Below, one piece after another: positions 1 to 8,611 of a DNA stretch of 64,000 nucleotides (the first letter of the stretch is position 1; each line of letters starts with the position of its first letter). This stretch comes from Lentzea atacamensis (lineage in GTDB: Bacteria > Actinomycetota > Actinomycetes > Mycobacteriales > Pseudonocardiaceae). The notes below the pieces were generated by a model. The model saw only the letters and a program-made list of their open reading frames with translations, had not been told where the DNA came from and searched no databases. The stretch lies in the NCBI RefSeq assembly GCF_003269295.1, contig NZ_QLTT01000011.1, positions 186,001-250,000 of the forward strand. Reading direction: 5' to 3'. The position numbers were made by a program, and so were the translations under genes.

Positions 1-42
1 CGGTCGGTGAGGATTGTGGTCAGCGCACTAGGGTTCTCGCTT

Positions 43-993
43 GTGGCCAAGGCTGTTGACGTAGCAGGACTGGTCGACCGCGCGCGTGACGGCGAACCGC
101 GCGCGGTCGCCAGGCTGATCTCCCTGGTGGAGCAGGGGAGTTCCGCGCTGCCGGAGGTGGCCGCGGCTCTCGCGCCCCACACGGGGCACGCCCGGGTCGT
201 CGGCATCACCGGCGCCCCCGGCGTCGGCAAGTCGACCTCCACGAACGCTCTGGTGCGCGCCTTCCGCGACCAGGGCAAGCGGGTCGCGGTGGTGGCCGTC
301 GACCCGTCCAGCCCGTTCTCCGGCGGTGCTCTGCTGGGCGACCGCGTGCGGATGGGCGACCACGCCACCGACTCCGGCGTCTTCATCCGTTCCATGGCCA
401 CGCGCGGGCACCTCGGCGGGCTGTCCTGGGCCACCCCGCAGGCGTTGCGCGTGCTCGACGCGGCGGGCTTCGACGTGATCCTGGTCGAGACGGTCGGTGT
501 CGGTCAGTCCGAGGTCGAGATCGTGGCGCTGGCCGACACGACGCTGGTGCTGCTCGCGCCAGGCATGGGCGACGGCATCCAGGCAGCCAAGGCGGGCATC
601 CTGGAGATCGCCGACGTGTTCGTGGTCAACAAGGCCGACCGCGACGGCGCCGACCAGACCGCGCGCGACCTCAAGTACATGATCTCGCTGGGCCGCCGTG
701 ACCGGGAAGGGCCGTTGTGGCGCCCGCCCGTCGTGAAGACGGTCGCCGCCCGCATGGAAGGCCTGGACCGCGTCGTCGAGGCCATCGCAGAGCACCAGGA
801 GTGGATGGCCTCGCACGGCGAGCTCGAGGAGCGCCGGCTGCGTCGCGCGGCCGCCGAGATCGAGGCGATCGCGGTCGAACGTGTGCGAACGCGGTTCGGC
901 GCGGTGGACCAGCTGGCCAAGCGCGTGGTGTCCGGCGAGCTGGACCCGTTCGCCGCCGCGGAGCAGTTGATCAGCGGTAACCTGCGGGAATGA
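43..993 (+). CDS. meaB: MeaB/ArgK-type P-loop GTPase, methylmalonyl-CoA mutase chaperone
   Basis: Members of this G3E-type GTPase family load and protect the B12 cofactor of methylmalonyl-CoA mutase in the cytoplasm. Visible here are Walker A GAPGVGKSTS near residue 60, the family stretch VDPSSPFSGGALLGDR, VETVGVGQSE and the base-recognition NKAD. At about 316 aa the length is normal. I chose GTG 43, which has AGGG about ten bases upstream; an in-frame GTG at 7 would add 12 residues of poor family fit. The mutase genes are probably just left of the window, which is inference. The stop overlaps the next gene by 4 nt (ATGA), so the two are probably cotranscribed. Confidence 0.93.
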   Translation: MAKAVDVAGLVDRARDGEPRAVARLISLVEQGSSALPEVAAALAPHTGHARVVGITGAPGVGKSTSTNALVRAFRDQGKRVAVVAVDPSSPFSGGALLGDRVRMGDHATDSGVFIRSMATRGHLGGLSWATPQALRVLDAAGFDVILVETVGVGQSEVEIVALADTTLVLLAPGMGDGIQAAKAGILEIADVFVVNKADRDGADQTARDLKYMISLGRRDREGPLWRPPVVKTVAARMEGLDRVVEAIAEHQEWMASHGELEERRLRRAAAEIEAIAVERVRTRFGAVDQLAKRVVSGELDPFAAAEQLISGNLRE

Positions 994-1598
994 CCGCTTG
1001 GGGACCGCCTCCGCCTGTCGTCGTCGACCTCGGCAAGAGCGACACCCGCAAGGTGCTCGTCGGCGGCTCGGTCGCCGGTGGCCTCGGCATCCTCGCCCTG
1101 ATCGGCGCCGTCAGCGCGTTCGCGGACGGTGAGCCGGTCGGCGGGATCATCGCGGGCATCATCGGCGTCGCCTTCACCGGTATCGGCGTGATGGCAGTGG
1201 TGAAGTGGAAGACCATCTCGCGGCCCCGCAAACTGATCATCGAGCAGCAGGGCATCCGCCTCGACGACCCGCAGGGCATGCCGTGGGCCGTCGGCTGGCA
1301 GGAGCTCGGCGCCGTTTCGATCTCGCGCACGCAGGAGCGCGCGCTTCAGCTCGCGGACGCGCTGGTCAGGCGCACTCTGGTCCGGGTCGACCTGCACCCG
1401 CGCGACCCGCAGCGGTTCCGGCCGGCACACCAGACGATGGAGCCGCTGTGGGAGTTCCACCGGGTGCAGAACGGGTACCGGCTGCCCCTCGGCGACTCGG
1501 CCGGGTTCATCGCTCCGATCGACCACGGGCTGCGGACGTTCGCGCCGCAGATCTACCGCGGGGTGATCGACGAGGGCTTCAGCGTCGGGTTGCACTGA
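990..1598 (+). CDS. Conserved hypothetical membrane protein
   Basis: I do not recognise a named family. The 202-residue protein has a short proline-rich N-terminus, two adjacent hydrophobic segments at about residues 23-43 and 50-70 that would form a membrane hairpin, and a soluble C-terminal part of about 130 residues. That part (KLIIEQQGI, WQELGAVSIS) resembles the small PH-like domains that follow a membrane anchor in many actinobacterial proteins; this is a fold guess only. It starts inside the meaB stop codon, implying translational coupling. No functional link to MeaB is evident. Confidence 0.75.
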   Translation: MTAWGPPPPVVVDLGKSDTRKVLVGGSVAGGLGILALIGAVSAFADGEPVGGIIAGIIGVAFTGIGVMAVVKWKTISRPRKLIIEQQGIRLDDPQGMPWAVGWQELGAVSISRTQERALQLADALVRRTLVRVDLHPRDPQRFRPAHQTMEPLWEFHRVQNGYRLPLGDSAGFIAPIDHGLRTFAPQIYRGVIDEGFSVGLH

Positions 1599-1620
1599 TT
1601 CGTCCAAATGAGTCCGGCCT

Positions 1621-1697
1621 CTACTCTGAGTAGTTCTCGTTTTCACCGTTTGCGGTGATGGGCCTCCCCTTTGACTACTGAGAGGAGTTACTCTCAG
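1621..1697. promoter_or_regulatory. Three consecutive dyads upstream of the sensor kinase gene
   Basis: Three inverted repeats lie in 77 bases: CTACTC-T-GAGTAG (1621-1633), TCACCG-TTTG-CGGTGA (1643-1658) and CTGAGAG-GAGTTA-CTCTCAG (1678-1697). The first and third share the words ACTCT and TGAG, as operator copies would. The middle one could be a weak terminator for the preceding gene. The kinase start is 45 bases beyond the last arm. An autoregulatory site for the adjacent response regulator is a plausible reading but not demonstrated. Confidence 0.5.
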
Positions 1698-1741
1698 TCG
1701 TTCGTGCGGTGTCACTTCTCTCCCCCCGAAGGGGTGAAGCC

Positions 1742-3250
1742 GTGGGCGGCAACGTGAGCACAGAACAGCGAGTGCTGGACGTCGTGCTGTCGTTCGCCGA
1801 CGACGACACCCTTCCCGAGCTGCTGCGACACGTGGTCGAGGCCGCGTGTGACCTGCTCGAGGCCCCGTACGGCGCCCTGGCCGTGATCGGCGGCCACCGC
1901 GAGCTGCTGGAGTTCACCCGCACGGACGGTCAGGCCCACATCACGTCCGGTGACCCGCGCTCGATCGGCGTAGCGGACTTCCTGGGCGCCCCCGTCAAGG
2001 TTCACGACGAGACCTTCGGCAACCTCTTCCTGGCCGGAAAGCCCGAGTTCACCGACCGGGACGGCGACATCCTCACCGCCCTGGCCACGGCGGCGGGCTC
2101 GGCCATCGAGCACCTCAACCGCTACGAGCAGACGCGCAAGCGTGAGGTGTGGCTGCGCGCCGCCGCCGAGGTGACGACCAAACTGCTGATGGGCACGAAC
2201 GGCCGTGAAGCGCTCTATCTGGTCGCGAAAACAGCCCGTAGGACCGCCGACGCCAACTTCGCCGCGGTCGTGCTGCCGGACCACAACGGCAACCTGGTCA
2301 TCGAGGTCACCGACGGCGGCTCCTACGACGCCGAAGGCATGCGCGTCCCGAGAGAGGGCACGGTCAGCTACCGCGTTTACGAGTCCGGTCAGGCCGAGTG
2401 CCACGAGGAGGGCAAGGTCCCGAGCGTGCCGGGGCCGTGCGCGGTCGTGCCGCTGACGGTGGGAGACCGCACGCTCGGCGTCCTGATCGTGGCGAGACCC
2501 AAGGGCGAGCCCACGTTCGACGACCCGGAACTGATCGAGGCCTTCGCCTCCCAGGCCGCACTCGTCCTGGAGTTCACCCGCGCCCAGGGCGACACCGAAC
2601 GCCTCGCGGTGCTGGAGGAACGCGACCGGATCGCGCGGGATCTCCACGACCTGGTCATCCAGCGCCTGTTCGGGCTCGGACTGGGCCTGCAGGGGCTGAC
2701 CGGGACGAGCGGCAGGCCCGAGCTCACCGAGCGGATCAGCGGGTTCGTGCAGGAGGTCGACCAGACGATCCGCGAGATCCGCAGAACCATCTTCTCCCTG
2801 CAGGAACCACCGTCCGGCGGTGCGAGCCTGCGCGGGCAGCTGCTCAACGCGGTGCACGAGTCCGCGCGGCTGCTCGGCTTCGAGCCGGACGTGTCGCTGG
2901 AAGGGCCGCTGGACACGGTGGTGCCGGACCAGTTACGCCCCGATCTGCTGGCCACGCTCCGAGAGGCGCTCACGAACGTTGTGCGCCATGCGAGAGCGCG
3001 GCACGTGGCTGTCGCTGTGAGCGTGAACCGCACGATGACCCGGCTGGAGCTCGTGGTCAAGGACGACGGCAGAGGCTTGCCGTTGACTGACGATTGCCCG
3101 GGCATGCCCCACCACGCGGGGGGACTCGCGAACATGGCGGCTCGGGCGCGGCGTCACCACGGCGACTGCGCGGTGGACTCGATCCCCGGTACGGGCGTGA
3201 GCATCACGTGGTTCGTCCCGCTGGTGCTGCAGGAGGCGAGATGGCGATAG
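1742..3250 (+). CDS. GAF-GAF sensor histidine kinase, DosS/DevS-like
   Basis: This is a soluble two-component kinase. Two GAF domains occupy roughly residues 12-125 and 145-280. A HisKA_3 box follows, RIARDLHDLVIQRLFGL, with the phospho-acceptor His at residue 302, then an HATPase_c domain (LREALTNVVRHA, DDGRGL). The RDLH-VIQRLF signature is that of the DosS/DevS family, whose GAF domains can bind haem; haem binding here is unproven. There is no membrane segment. I took GTG 1742 because AAGGGG lies 7 bases upstream; GTG 1709 and GTG 1754 are in-frame alternatives. The end overlaps the response regulator start by 10 nt. Confidence 0.92.
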   Translation: MGGNVSTEQRVLDVVLSFADDDTLPELLRHVVEAACDLLEAPYGALAVIGGHRELLEFTRTDGQAHITSGDPRSIGVADFLGAPVKVHDETFGNLFLAGKPEFTDRDGDILTALATAAGSAIEHLNRYEQTRKREVWLRAAAEVTTKLLMGTNGREALYLVAKTARRTADANFAAVVLPDHNGNLVIEVTDGGSYDAEGMRVPREGTVSYRVYESGQAECHEEGKVPSVPGPCAVVPLTVGDRTLGVLIVARPKGEPTFDDPELIEAFASQAALVLEFTRAQGDTERLAVLEERDRIARDLHDLVIQRLFGLGLGLQGLTGTSGRPELTERISGFVQEVDQTIREIRRTIFSLQEPPSGGASLRGQLLNAVHESARLLGFEPDVSLEGPLDTVVPDQLRPDLLATLREALTNVVRHARARHVAVAVSVNRTMTRLELVVKDDGRGLPLTDDCPGMPHHAGGLANMAARARRHHGDCAVDSIPGTGVSITWFVPLVLQEARWR

Positions 3251-3894
3251 CGGTGCTGTTGGTGGACGACCACGAGATCGTGCGGCGCGGGCTGGTGCAG
3301 TTGCTGGCCCAGGCTGACGACATAGCCGTGGTGGGACAGGCGGACAGCGCCACCGCCGCGATCGCGCTGGCACCGAGGCTCAAACCCGACGTGGCGATCA
3401 TCGACGTCCGCCTGCCCGACGGCGACGGGGTCACCGTGTGCCGCGAGATCAGGAGCCTGGTGCAGCCGCCGCCGGCGTGCCTGATGCTCACGTCCTATTC
3501 GGACGACGAGGCGTTGTTCGGCGCGATCATGGCCGGCGCGTCCGGGTACATGCTGAAAGAGGTCAGCGGCAACGATCTCGTGGCCGCCGTCCGCACGCTC
3601 GCGTCCGGCGGTTCGCTGCTGCACGCCGGTGTCACGGCGACCGTCCTGCAACGCCTGAGGGGCGGGCCGGAGGAGGATCCGCGCTACGCCGCGCTGAGCC
3701 CGCAGGAACGCCGGATCCTCGACCTCATCGCCGAGGGCATGACGAACCGGCAGATCGCCAACCGGCTCTTCCTCGCCGAGAAGACCGTGAAGAACTACGT
3801 GTCCTCCCTGCTGCACAAGCTCGGCTTCGACCGCCGGACCGAGGCGGGCGTCTACGCGGCCCGGCGCAGACGCACCCACCCCGGCACCTTCTAG
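3241..3894 (+). CDS. NarL/LuxR-family response regulator, DosR/DevR-like
   Basis: The receiver domain (residues 1-120) has the acidic pair in LLVDDHEIVRRG, phospho-acceptor Asp55 in IIDVRLPDG, and GASGYMLKEV around the conserved Lys. The C-terminal LuxR helix-turn-helix reads LSPQERRILDLIAEGMTNRQ and LAEKTVKNYVSSLLHKLG, close to the mycobacterial DosR recognition region. At 217 aa it has the normal length. It is translated from within the kinase gene, with the kinase's own GGAGG as ribosome site, so the pair should be made together. Its stop shares a palindromic CTAG with the convergent glycosyltransferase gene. Targets are unknown. Confidence 0.93.
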   Translation: MAIAVLLVDDHEIVRRGLVQLLAQADDIAVVGQADSATAAIALAPRLKPDVAIIDVRLPDGDGVTVCREIRSLVQPPPACLMLTSYSDDEALFGAIMAGASGYMLKEVSGNDLVAAVRTLASGGSLLHAGVTATVLQRLRGGPEEDPRYAALSPQERRILDLIAEGMTNRQIANRLFLAEKTVKNYVSSLLHKLGFDRRTEAGVYAARRRRTHPGTF

Positions 3895-5207
3895 GCCACC
3901 CGAGGAACCGGCTTCGAGGCCGGGGATTCCTTCTCCACCAACCGTTCCGTCTTGGCCCACGACTTGCGCCCCGCGACGTGCCGGTACAGCGCGCGCAACG
4001 TCGAGATCGAGCCCAGGATCAGGAAGGCCGGATAGGCGAGACCGACCGCGAGGCACCGCCACATCGGCTCGTCGCCGTGCTTCAGCCGGTGCACCACGCC
4101 CCAGATCAGGCCGGGCAGCACCAGCGCCACGAGCCAGATCGCCAGTGCCAGCAAGGTGTTCCCGCCGTTCACGGTGATGCCGCCGATGCTGTGACCGTTG
4201 AACTGCGTGTAGAAGTTGATGCCCACCAACGCGGTGATGAGCAGCGTCATCGGCGCGACCAGCCACGGCGTCAGCAGGTACTGCAGGAACTCCAGCAGCG
4301 CTACGGATCCCACGTGCTTGGCCCTGAGCAGCTTCGGCACGTACCCGAGGCACTGCAGGTTGCCCTGGCCCCACCGGGTCCGCTGGCGCAGCAGGCGGTT
4401 GACGTCGACCAGGCCCTGCTGGGTGATCGTCGCGTGGGTGGCGTACCGGATGCGCTGGCCGGTGAGGTGCACGCGCAGGCCCAGCTCCAGGTCCTCGACC
4501 AGGCACGCCGACCAGGGCGCGTCGCCGAGCTGCATCAGCGTGGCGAGCCGCACGAACTGGCCGTTGCCGCCGAGCCCCACCGTGCCGACGACGTCCCGCA
4601 GCGACTGCGACGCGTCCACGACGCAGCTGAACTCCAGGTCCTGCAGGAACGCCAGCAGGTTGGTGCGGTTGTGGATGCGGACGCGGCACTGCACGGCGCC
4701 CACGTCGCGCCGCCCGAAGTACGACGTGATCTCGGACAGCATGCCGGGAGCGCCGCGGCCGTCGCCGTCGATCACGCCGATGACCGTGCGGTGCACAGTG
4801 CCGTTCTCCTCGGCGATGCCGCGGACGTACCGGAACGCGTGGTTCAGCGCCTCACCCTTGCCCTTTCGGGCATCGGGCAGGTTGCGGCGCAGCACGTGCA
4901 GGCGGTGGTCGTCGATCTCGGCGAGCACGTGCGGCGTGCCGTCGTCCGAGCCGTCGTCCACGACGACGACCTGGACCGGCGTGCGCGCGCCGTCGAGCGC
5001 CAGTGCGGAACGAACGGTGTTTGCGACAACACGTTCCTCGTTCAGCGCCGGAATGATGATCCAATACTGCAGCGGATGCCGTGAAGGCACTTCTGGTCCG
5101 CCTGGTTTCGGACGCCACCAGACGAACAGTGCGAGCACCAGGTTGTAACTGGGCCAAAACACGAGCAAGACGAGCATGAACGTCGCGAATTGCGTCGTGT
5201 CGCTCAT
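3891..5207 (-). CDS. Processive family 2 glycosyltransferase, membrane polysaccharide synthase
   Basis: The protein is a GT2 inverting synthase in the style of cellulose, hyaluronan or poly-GlcNAc synthases. Motifs in order are VVVDDGSDDGT (from residue 81), VIDGDG (145-150), EDLEL and the processivity motif LRQRTRWGQGN. One membrane segment lies at residues 8-31, and three follow the catalytic domain (LLTPWLVAPMTLLITALVG, LLALAIWLVALVLPGLIWG, LAVGLAYPAFLILG). ATG 5207 was chosen over a 40-residue upstream extension that is Cys/His-rich and unconvincing; ACAGG lies 8 bases before the ATG. It is divergent from an epimerase and deacetylase-like pair, which suggests a secreted amino-sugar polymer. 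The polymer itself cannot be named. Confidence 0.88.
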   Translation of the reverse strand: MSDTTQFATFMLVLLVFWPSYNLVLALFVWWRPKPGGPEVPSRHPLQYWIIIPALNEERVVANTVRSALALDGARTPVQVVVVDDGSDDGTPHVLAEIDDHRLHVLRRNLPDARKGKGEALNHAFRYVRGIAEENGTVHRTVIGVIDGDGRGAPGMLSEITSYFGRRDVGAVQCRVRIHNRTNLLAFLQDLEFSCVVDASQSLRDVVGTVGLGGNGQFVRLATLMQLGDAPWSACLVEDLELGLRVHLTGQRIRYATHATITQQGLVDVNRLLRQRTRWGQGNLQCLGYVPKLLRAKHVGSVALLEFLQYLLTPWLVAPMTLLITALVGINFYTQFNGHSIGGITVNGGNTLLALAIWLVALVLPGLIWGVVHRLKHGDEPMWRCLAVGLAYPAFLILGSISTLRALYRHVAGRKSWAKTERLVEKESPASKPVPRVA

Positions 5208-5553
5208 GACACAAACCTGTCTACAAAAGCGGTTGTTGTGGCAACCGCAGCCAACCGGATGTGAAGTTGAGTCATTGCTGGCTCCTGGTAACGATGCGCT
5301 GGGCCGGTGCGAGATACCAGACAGCAAGGCCAGGAGCTGGTGTTCGAGGCGAGACTAAGGGCAGGCAGAGCGGAGCGTCAACCGGCCATATCGGGGACGA
5401 ATGGAGCTTCGTTGCACGAAGTTCTAAAAGCGAATCACCGATATGGCGGTACCCGCGCGGGGGCGGGTACCAATTGATTGTCAGCGATGATCGAGTCGCG
5501 TCTGTGATGGCGCACGTTCGCCGCGCGTGCCTGAGAGTCCGAAGAGGTAAAAG
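5208..5553. promoter_or_regulatory. Divergent promoter region with nested dyads
   Basis: The 346-base gap between the divergent synthase and epimerase genes holds no convincing gene but several inverted repeats. CCATATCGG (5386-5394) pairs with CCGATATGG (5438-5446), and nearly centred inside it is CTTCGT-TGC-ACGAAG (5407-5421). Next to them GGTACCCGC (5448-5456) pairs with GCGGGTACC (5463-5471). The concentric layout suggests an operator pair or a structured leader about 110 bases before the epimerase start. Promoter hexamers are not certain. Confidence 0.5.
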
Positions 5554-6810
5554 ATGGGACCAAGTGCCCTGGTGCCCGGGCCTCGGCAGTTCTGTCGGGG
5601 TGAGGTGCCCGAGGTGTTCCTGGTTGCGGGAACGCGCCCGGAAGCGGTGAAGATTGCTCCGGTCGCCGCCGCGATGTTCTCGGGCGGGCGCATCCGGCCC
5701 GTGCTGGTGAACTCGGGGCAGCACCCGGAGATGGTCGACCAGGCCCTGGAGTCGTTCGGCTTCGTGCCGGACGTCCGGCTCAAGCTGAACCGCGTCACGG
5801 GCGGGCAGGCCGAGCTGACGAGCCAGCTGATCGAGGAGCTCGACCGGCTCTTCACCGAACGCGCGCCTGCCGCGGTGCTCGTGCAGGGCGACACGACGAC
5901 GACCCTCGCGGGCGCGCTCGCCGCGTTCTGGCACCAGATCCCGGTCGTGCACCTGGAAGCCGGACTGCGGTCGTACGACCTGACCTCGCCGTTTCCAGAG
6001 GAGGGGAACCGCAAGATGGTCGGCCAGCTGGCCTCGCTGCACCTCGCGCCGACCGCGGACGCCGCCGCGCACCTCGCCTCGGAGTCGTTGCAGGGCAACA
6101 ACGTCCTGACCATCGGCAACACGGTGGTGGACGCCGTGCTCGACGTCGCCGCCAGACGTGCTCCGTACGGGGACGCGCGGCTGCAGGAGATCGAGAGCAG
6201 AGTCCACGCGGGACAGTCGCGGCTCGTGCTGGTCACCGCGCACCGCCGTGAGTCGTGGGGCGAGCCGCTCGACCACGTGCTGCGCGCGGTGGCCGACATC
6301 GTCGAAGCCCGTCCCGATGTCGAGGTGGTGCTTCCGGCACACCCGAATCCCGCTGTGCGCAGGCAGGTTCAGGACGTGCTGGGCGGCGTCGGGCACGTGA
6401 CGATCACCGATCCGCTGCCGTACGCGCAGATGGCCCGGTTGCTCGCGCAGTGCACGCTGGTGCTCTCGGACTCCGGTGGCATCCAGGAGGAGGCGCCGTC
6501 GTTCGGTGTTCCCGCACTGGTGCTGCGGGACGTGACCGAGCGGATGGAGGCGGTCAACGCGGGCTGCGCCGTGCTCGTCGGCACCGATCGCGAGCGCATC
6601 ACGTCGCTCACCGTCCGGCTGCTCGACAACCCCTCCGCACGCGAGGCGATGACCGCTGACGGCAACCCGTTCGGCGACGGGCTCGCGTCCGTGCGCACCG
6701 AACAGGCATTGGCCTGGCTGCTGGGCCTGCAGCAGCAGCGACCCGTTGAGTTTGCTCCTTACGCCGGCAGCGCGACCGTGCGCATGTCGGGAGAGGTGGA
6801 TGTGGCATGA
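5554..6810 (+). CDS. wecB: UDP-N-acetylglucosamine 2-epimerase (non-hydrolysing)
   Basis: The enzyme interconverts UDP-GlcNAc and UDP-ManNAc in the cytoplasm, supplying ManNAc for surface polymers. Family stretches visible are VAGTRPEAVKIAPV near residue 25, VLVQGDTTTTLAGALAAF, HLEAGLRSYD, FPEEGNRKM, VTAHRRESWGEPL and SDSGGIQEEAPSFG-PALVLRD near the end. At 418 aa it is slightly long, with about 20 extra N-terminal residues; ATG 5554 has GAAGAGG correctly spaced, though a GTG about 17 codons later is possible. Its stop overlaps the next start by 4 nt. The cluster role as precursor supply for the neighbouring GT2 synthase is inferred from context. Confidence 0.92.
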   Translation: MGPSALVPGPRQFCRGEVPEVFLVAGTRPEAVKIAPVAAAMFSGGRIRPVLVNSGQHPEMVDQALESFGFVPDVRLKLNRVTGGQAELTSQLIEELDRLFTERAPAAVLVQGDTTTTLAGALAAFWHQIPVVHLEAGLRSYDLTSPFPEEGNRKMVGQLASLHLAPTADAAAHLASESLQGNNVLTIGNTVVDAVLDVAARRAPYGDARLQEIESRVHAGQSRLVLVTAHRRESWGEPLDHVLRAVADIVEARPDVEVVLPAHPNPAVRRQVQDVLGGVGHVTITDPLPYAQMARLLAQCTLVLSDSGGIQEEAPSFGVPALVLRDVTERMEAVNAGCAVLVGTDRERITSLTVRLLDNPSAREAMTADGNPFGDGLASVRTEQALAWLLGLQQQRPVEFAPYAGSATVRMSGEVDVA

Positions 6811-8600
6811 AGGGCCGACTGTTCAGAGTGCGCGTCGCGGCCAAAGTGATCGTGACTGCCCTCGCGGTTTCCATGATTCCCGTGCCCGCTGCACAGGCGG
6901 ACCTCAGGCTCGGCCTGAAGCTCGGTGAGATCGTCGACAACGTGCTGCCCGCGCCACCGACGCCGGACACCACGCCATCGCGCACCAGCTCGCGCATCAC
7001 CAAGCGCACCACTCAGCCCGGCCTGATCTCGACGGTGCTCGGCACGCTCGGGCCGACCTCGACCCAGGCCGCCACCGCCGGCACGAACGGTGGCGGCGCG
7101 CCCGGTGCGAAGGCGAGCCAGAAGACGTTGATCCTGTACGACAACACCGGGCCGTGGGCGTGGCTCGGCGAGGCGTACGCGGTGCAGGCGGGCAACCTTG
7201 CCTCGCACGGCAGCTCGTACGTCATGCACCCGGTCGGCTCCTACGCCGCCGGTGAGATCTCCGGCTACACCGGCGTGATCTACATCGGCTCGACCTACGA
7301 CGAGCCGATCCCGCTGGCGTTCCTCGACGACGTGCTGGCGACCACCAAGCCGGTGCTGTGGATGGCGCACAACATCTGGCAGCTCACCGCCCGCGCGCCG
7401 AGCTTCCAGACGACCTACGGCTGGAACTGGGTCCAGTACGACACCGGTGCCGCGACCACGGTCCGGTACGAGAACACCGACCTCGGCCGCAACCCGCTCG
7501 CGACCCCGTCCGGCCTGATGATCACGTCTATCACCAACCCGGCGATCGCGTCGGCCCCGGCGATCGCGACAGGTTCCGCCGCCGGACCGATCAACTGGGC
7601 GACCAAGGCGAAGAACCTCACCTACATCGGCGAGATCCCGTTCAGCTACGTCGACCACGGTGACCGCTACCTGGCCGCCGCCGACCTGATCTCGCGCGTG
7701 TCGAACCCGGCGATGGCCGACCGCAAGCGCGCTCTGGTGCGCATCGAGGACGTCGGCCCCGACGCAGACCCCGGCGAGCTGCGCGCGATCGCGGACTACC
7801 TGTACCGCCAACGGATTCCGTTCAGCATCGCGGCGTACCCGAGGTACGAGAACCCGTACGGCGTGGAGAACAACGGCGTGGCCGAGTCCTACACCCTGGC
7901 GGAGCGCCCGGACGTGATCAACGCGCTGCGGTACATGCAGAACCGCGGCGGCACGATCCTGATGCACGGCTACACGCACCAGTACGAGAAGCTGATCAAC
8001 CCGTACGACGGCGTCAGCGGCAACGACTTCGAGTTCTACACGGCGCACGTCAACGAGAACGACAGCGTGATCTACGACGGCCCGGTGCCCGGTGACTCGG
8101 CGGCGTGGATGCAGGGCCGGATCAACTCGGCGACGACGGCGTTCGCTCAGGCCGGGTTCGCCCGTCCGGCCATCTTCGAGCCGCCGCACTACGCCGCGTC
8201 GGCCGTGGACTACGAGGTCATCCAGCAGAACTTCGGCAAGCGCTACGACCGCGGCCTGTACTTCGGCGGGTACTGCCCCGGTGGCGCGTGCGGCACCGGC
8301 ACGCCGCAGTACGACAAGATCTACGGCCAGTACTTCCCGTACCTGGTCCGCGACATCTACGGCTCCGTGGTGGCGCCGGAAGCGGTGGGCAACGTCGAGC
8401 CCGAGCCGTTCAACAACCACCCCGCCCGGCTGCCCGCCGACCTGGTCAAGACGGCGCAGCAGCTCAAGGTGGTCGATGATGGTGTCGCGAGCTTCTTCTA
8501 CCACCCGTACCTCGGTACGGCGTACCTGCGCGACACCGTGCAGGGGTTGAAGAACGCGGGCTACACGTTCGTGTCCGTCGGCACCGTGATGGCGGGCTGA
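6807..8600 (+). CDS. Secreted DUF2334 polysaccharide deacetylase-like protein
   Basis: The 597-residue protein has a Sec-type signal (VRVAAKVIVTALAVSMIPVPAAQA), a Pro/Thr/Ser-rich linker to about residue 105, and a long C-terminal domain of the DUF2334 group, which has the NodB-like deacetylase barrel. Visible elements are RALVRIEDVGPDADPGEL, where the metal-binding Asp would lie, ILMHGYTHQYE as the H-x3-H-like motif, and FEPPHYAAS. It is coupled to wecB by a 4-nt overlap. A role in trimming N-acetyl groups from the exported polymer fits, but substrate and activity are inferred. Confidence 0.82.
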   Translation: MKGRLFRVRVAAKVIVTALAVSMIPVPAAQADLRLGLKLGEIVDNVLPAPPTPDTTPSRTSSRITKRTTQPGLISTVLGTLGPTSTQAATAGTNGGGAPGAKASQKTLILYDNTGPWAWLGEAYAVQAGNLASHGSSYVMHPVGSYAAGEISGYTGVIYIGSTYDEPIPLAFLDDVLATTKPVLWMAHNIWQLTARAPSFQTTYGWNWVQYDTGAATTVRYENTDLGRNPLATPSGLMITSITNPAIASAPAIATGSAAGPINWATKAKNLTYIGEIPFSYVDHGDRYLAAADLISRVSNPAMADRKRALVRIEDVGPDADPGELRAIADYLYRQRIPFSIAAYPRYENPYGVENNGVAESYTLAERPDVINALRYMQNRGGTILMHGYTHQYEKLINPYDGVSGNDFEFYTAHVNENDSVIYDGPVPGDSAAWMQGRINSATTAFAQAGFARPAIFEPPHYAASAVDYEVIQQNFGKRYDRGLYFGGYCPGGACGTGTPQYDKIYGQYFPYLVRDIYGSVVAPEAVGNVEPEPFNNHPARLPADLVKTAQQLKVVDDGVASFFYHPYLGTAYLRDTVQGLKNAGYTFVSVGTVMAG

Positions 8601-8611
8601 CAGGAGGTGCT

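Noticed and set aside
1..10. End of an upstream gene (stop TGA at 8-10)
   Set aside because: Only three codons are visible, too little to support a feature, although a mutase gene would be expected there.
1600..1745. Canonical DosR box before the two-component pair
   Set aside because: No GGGAC-N-GTCCC type palindrome is present; the dyads found have other sequences.
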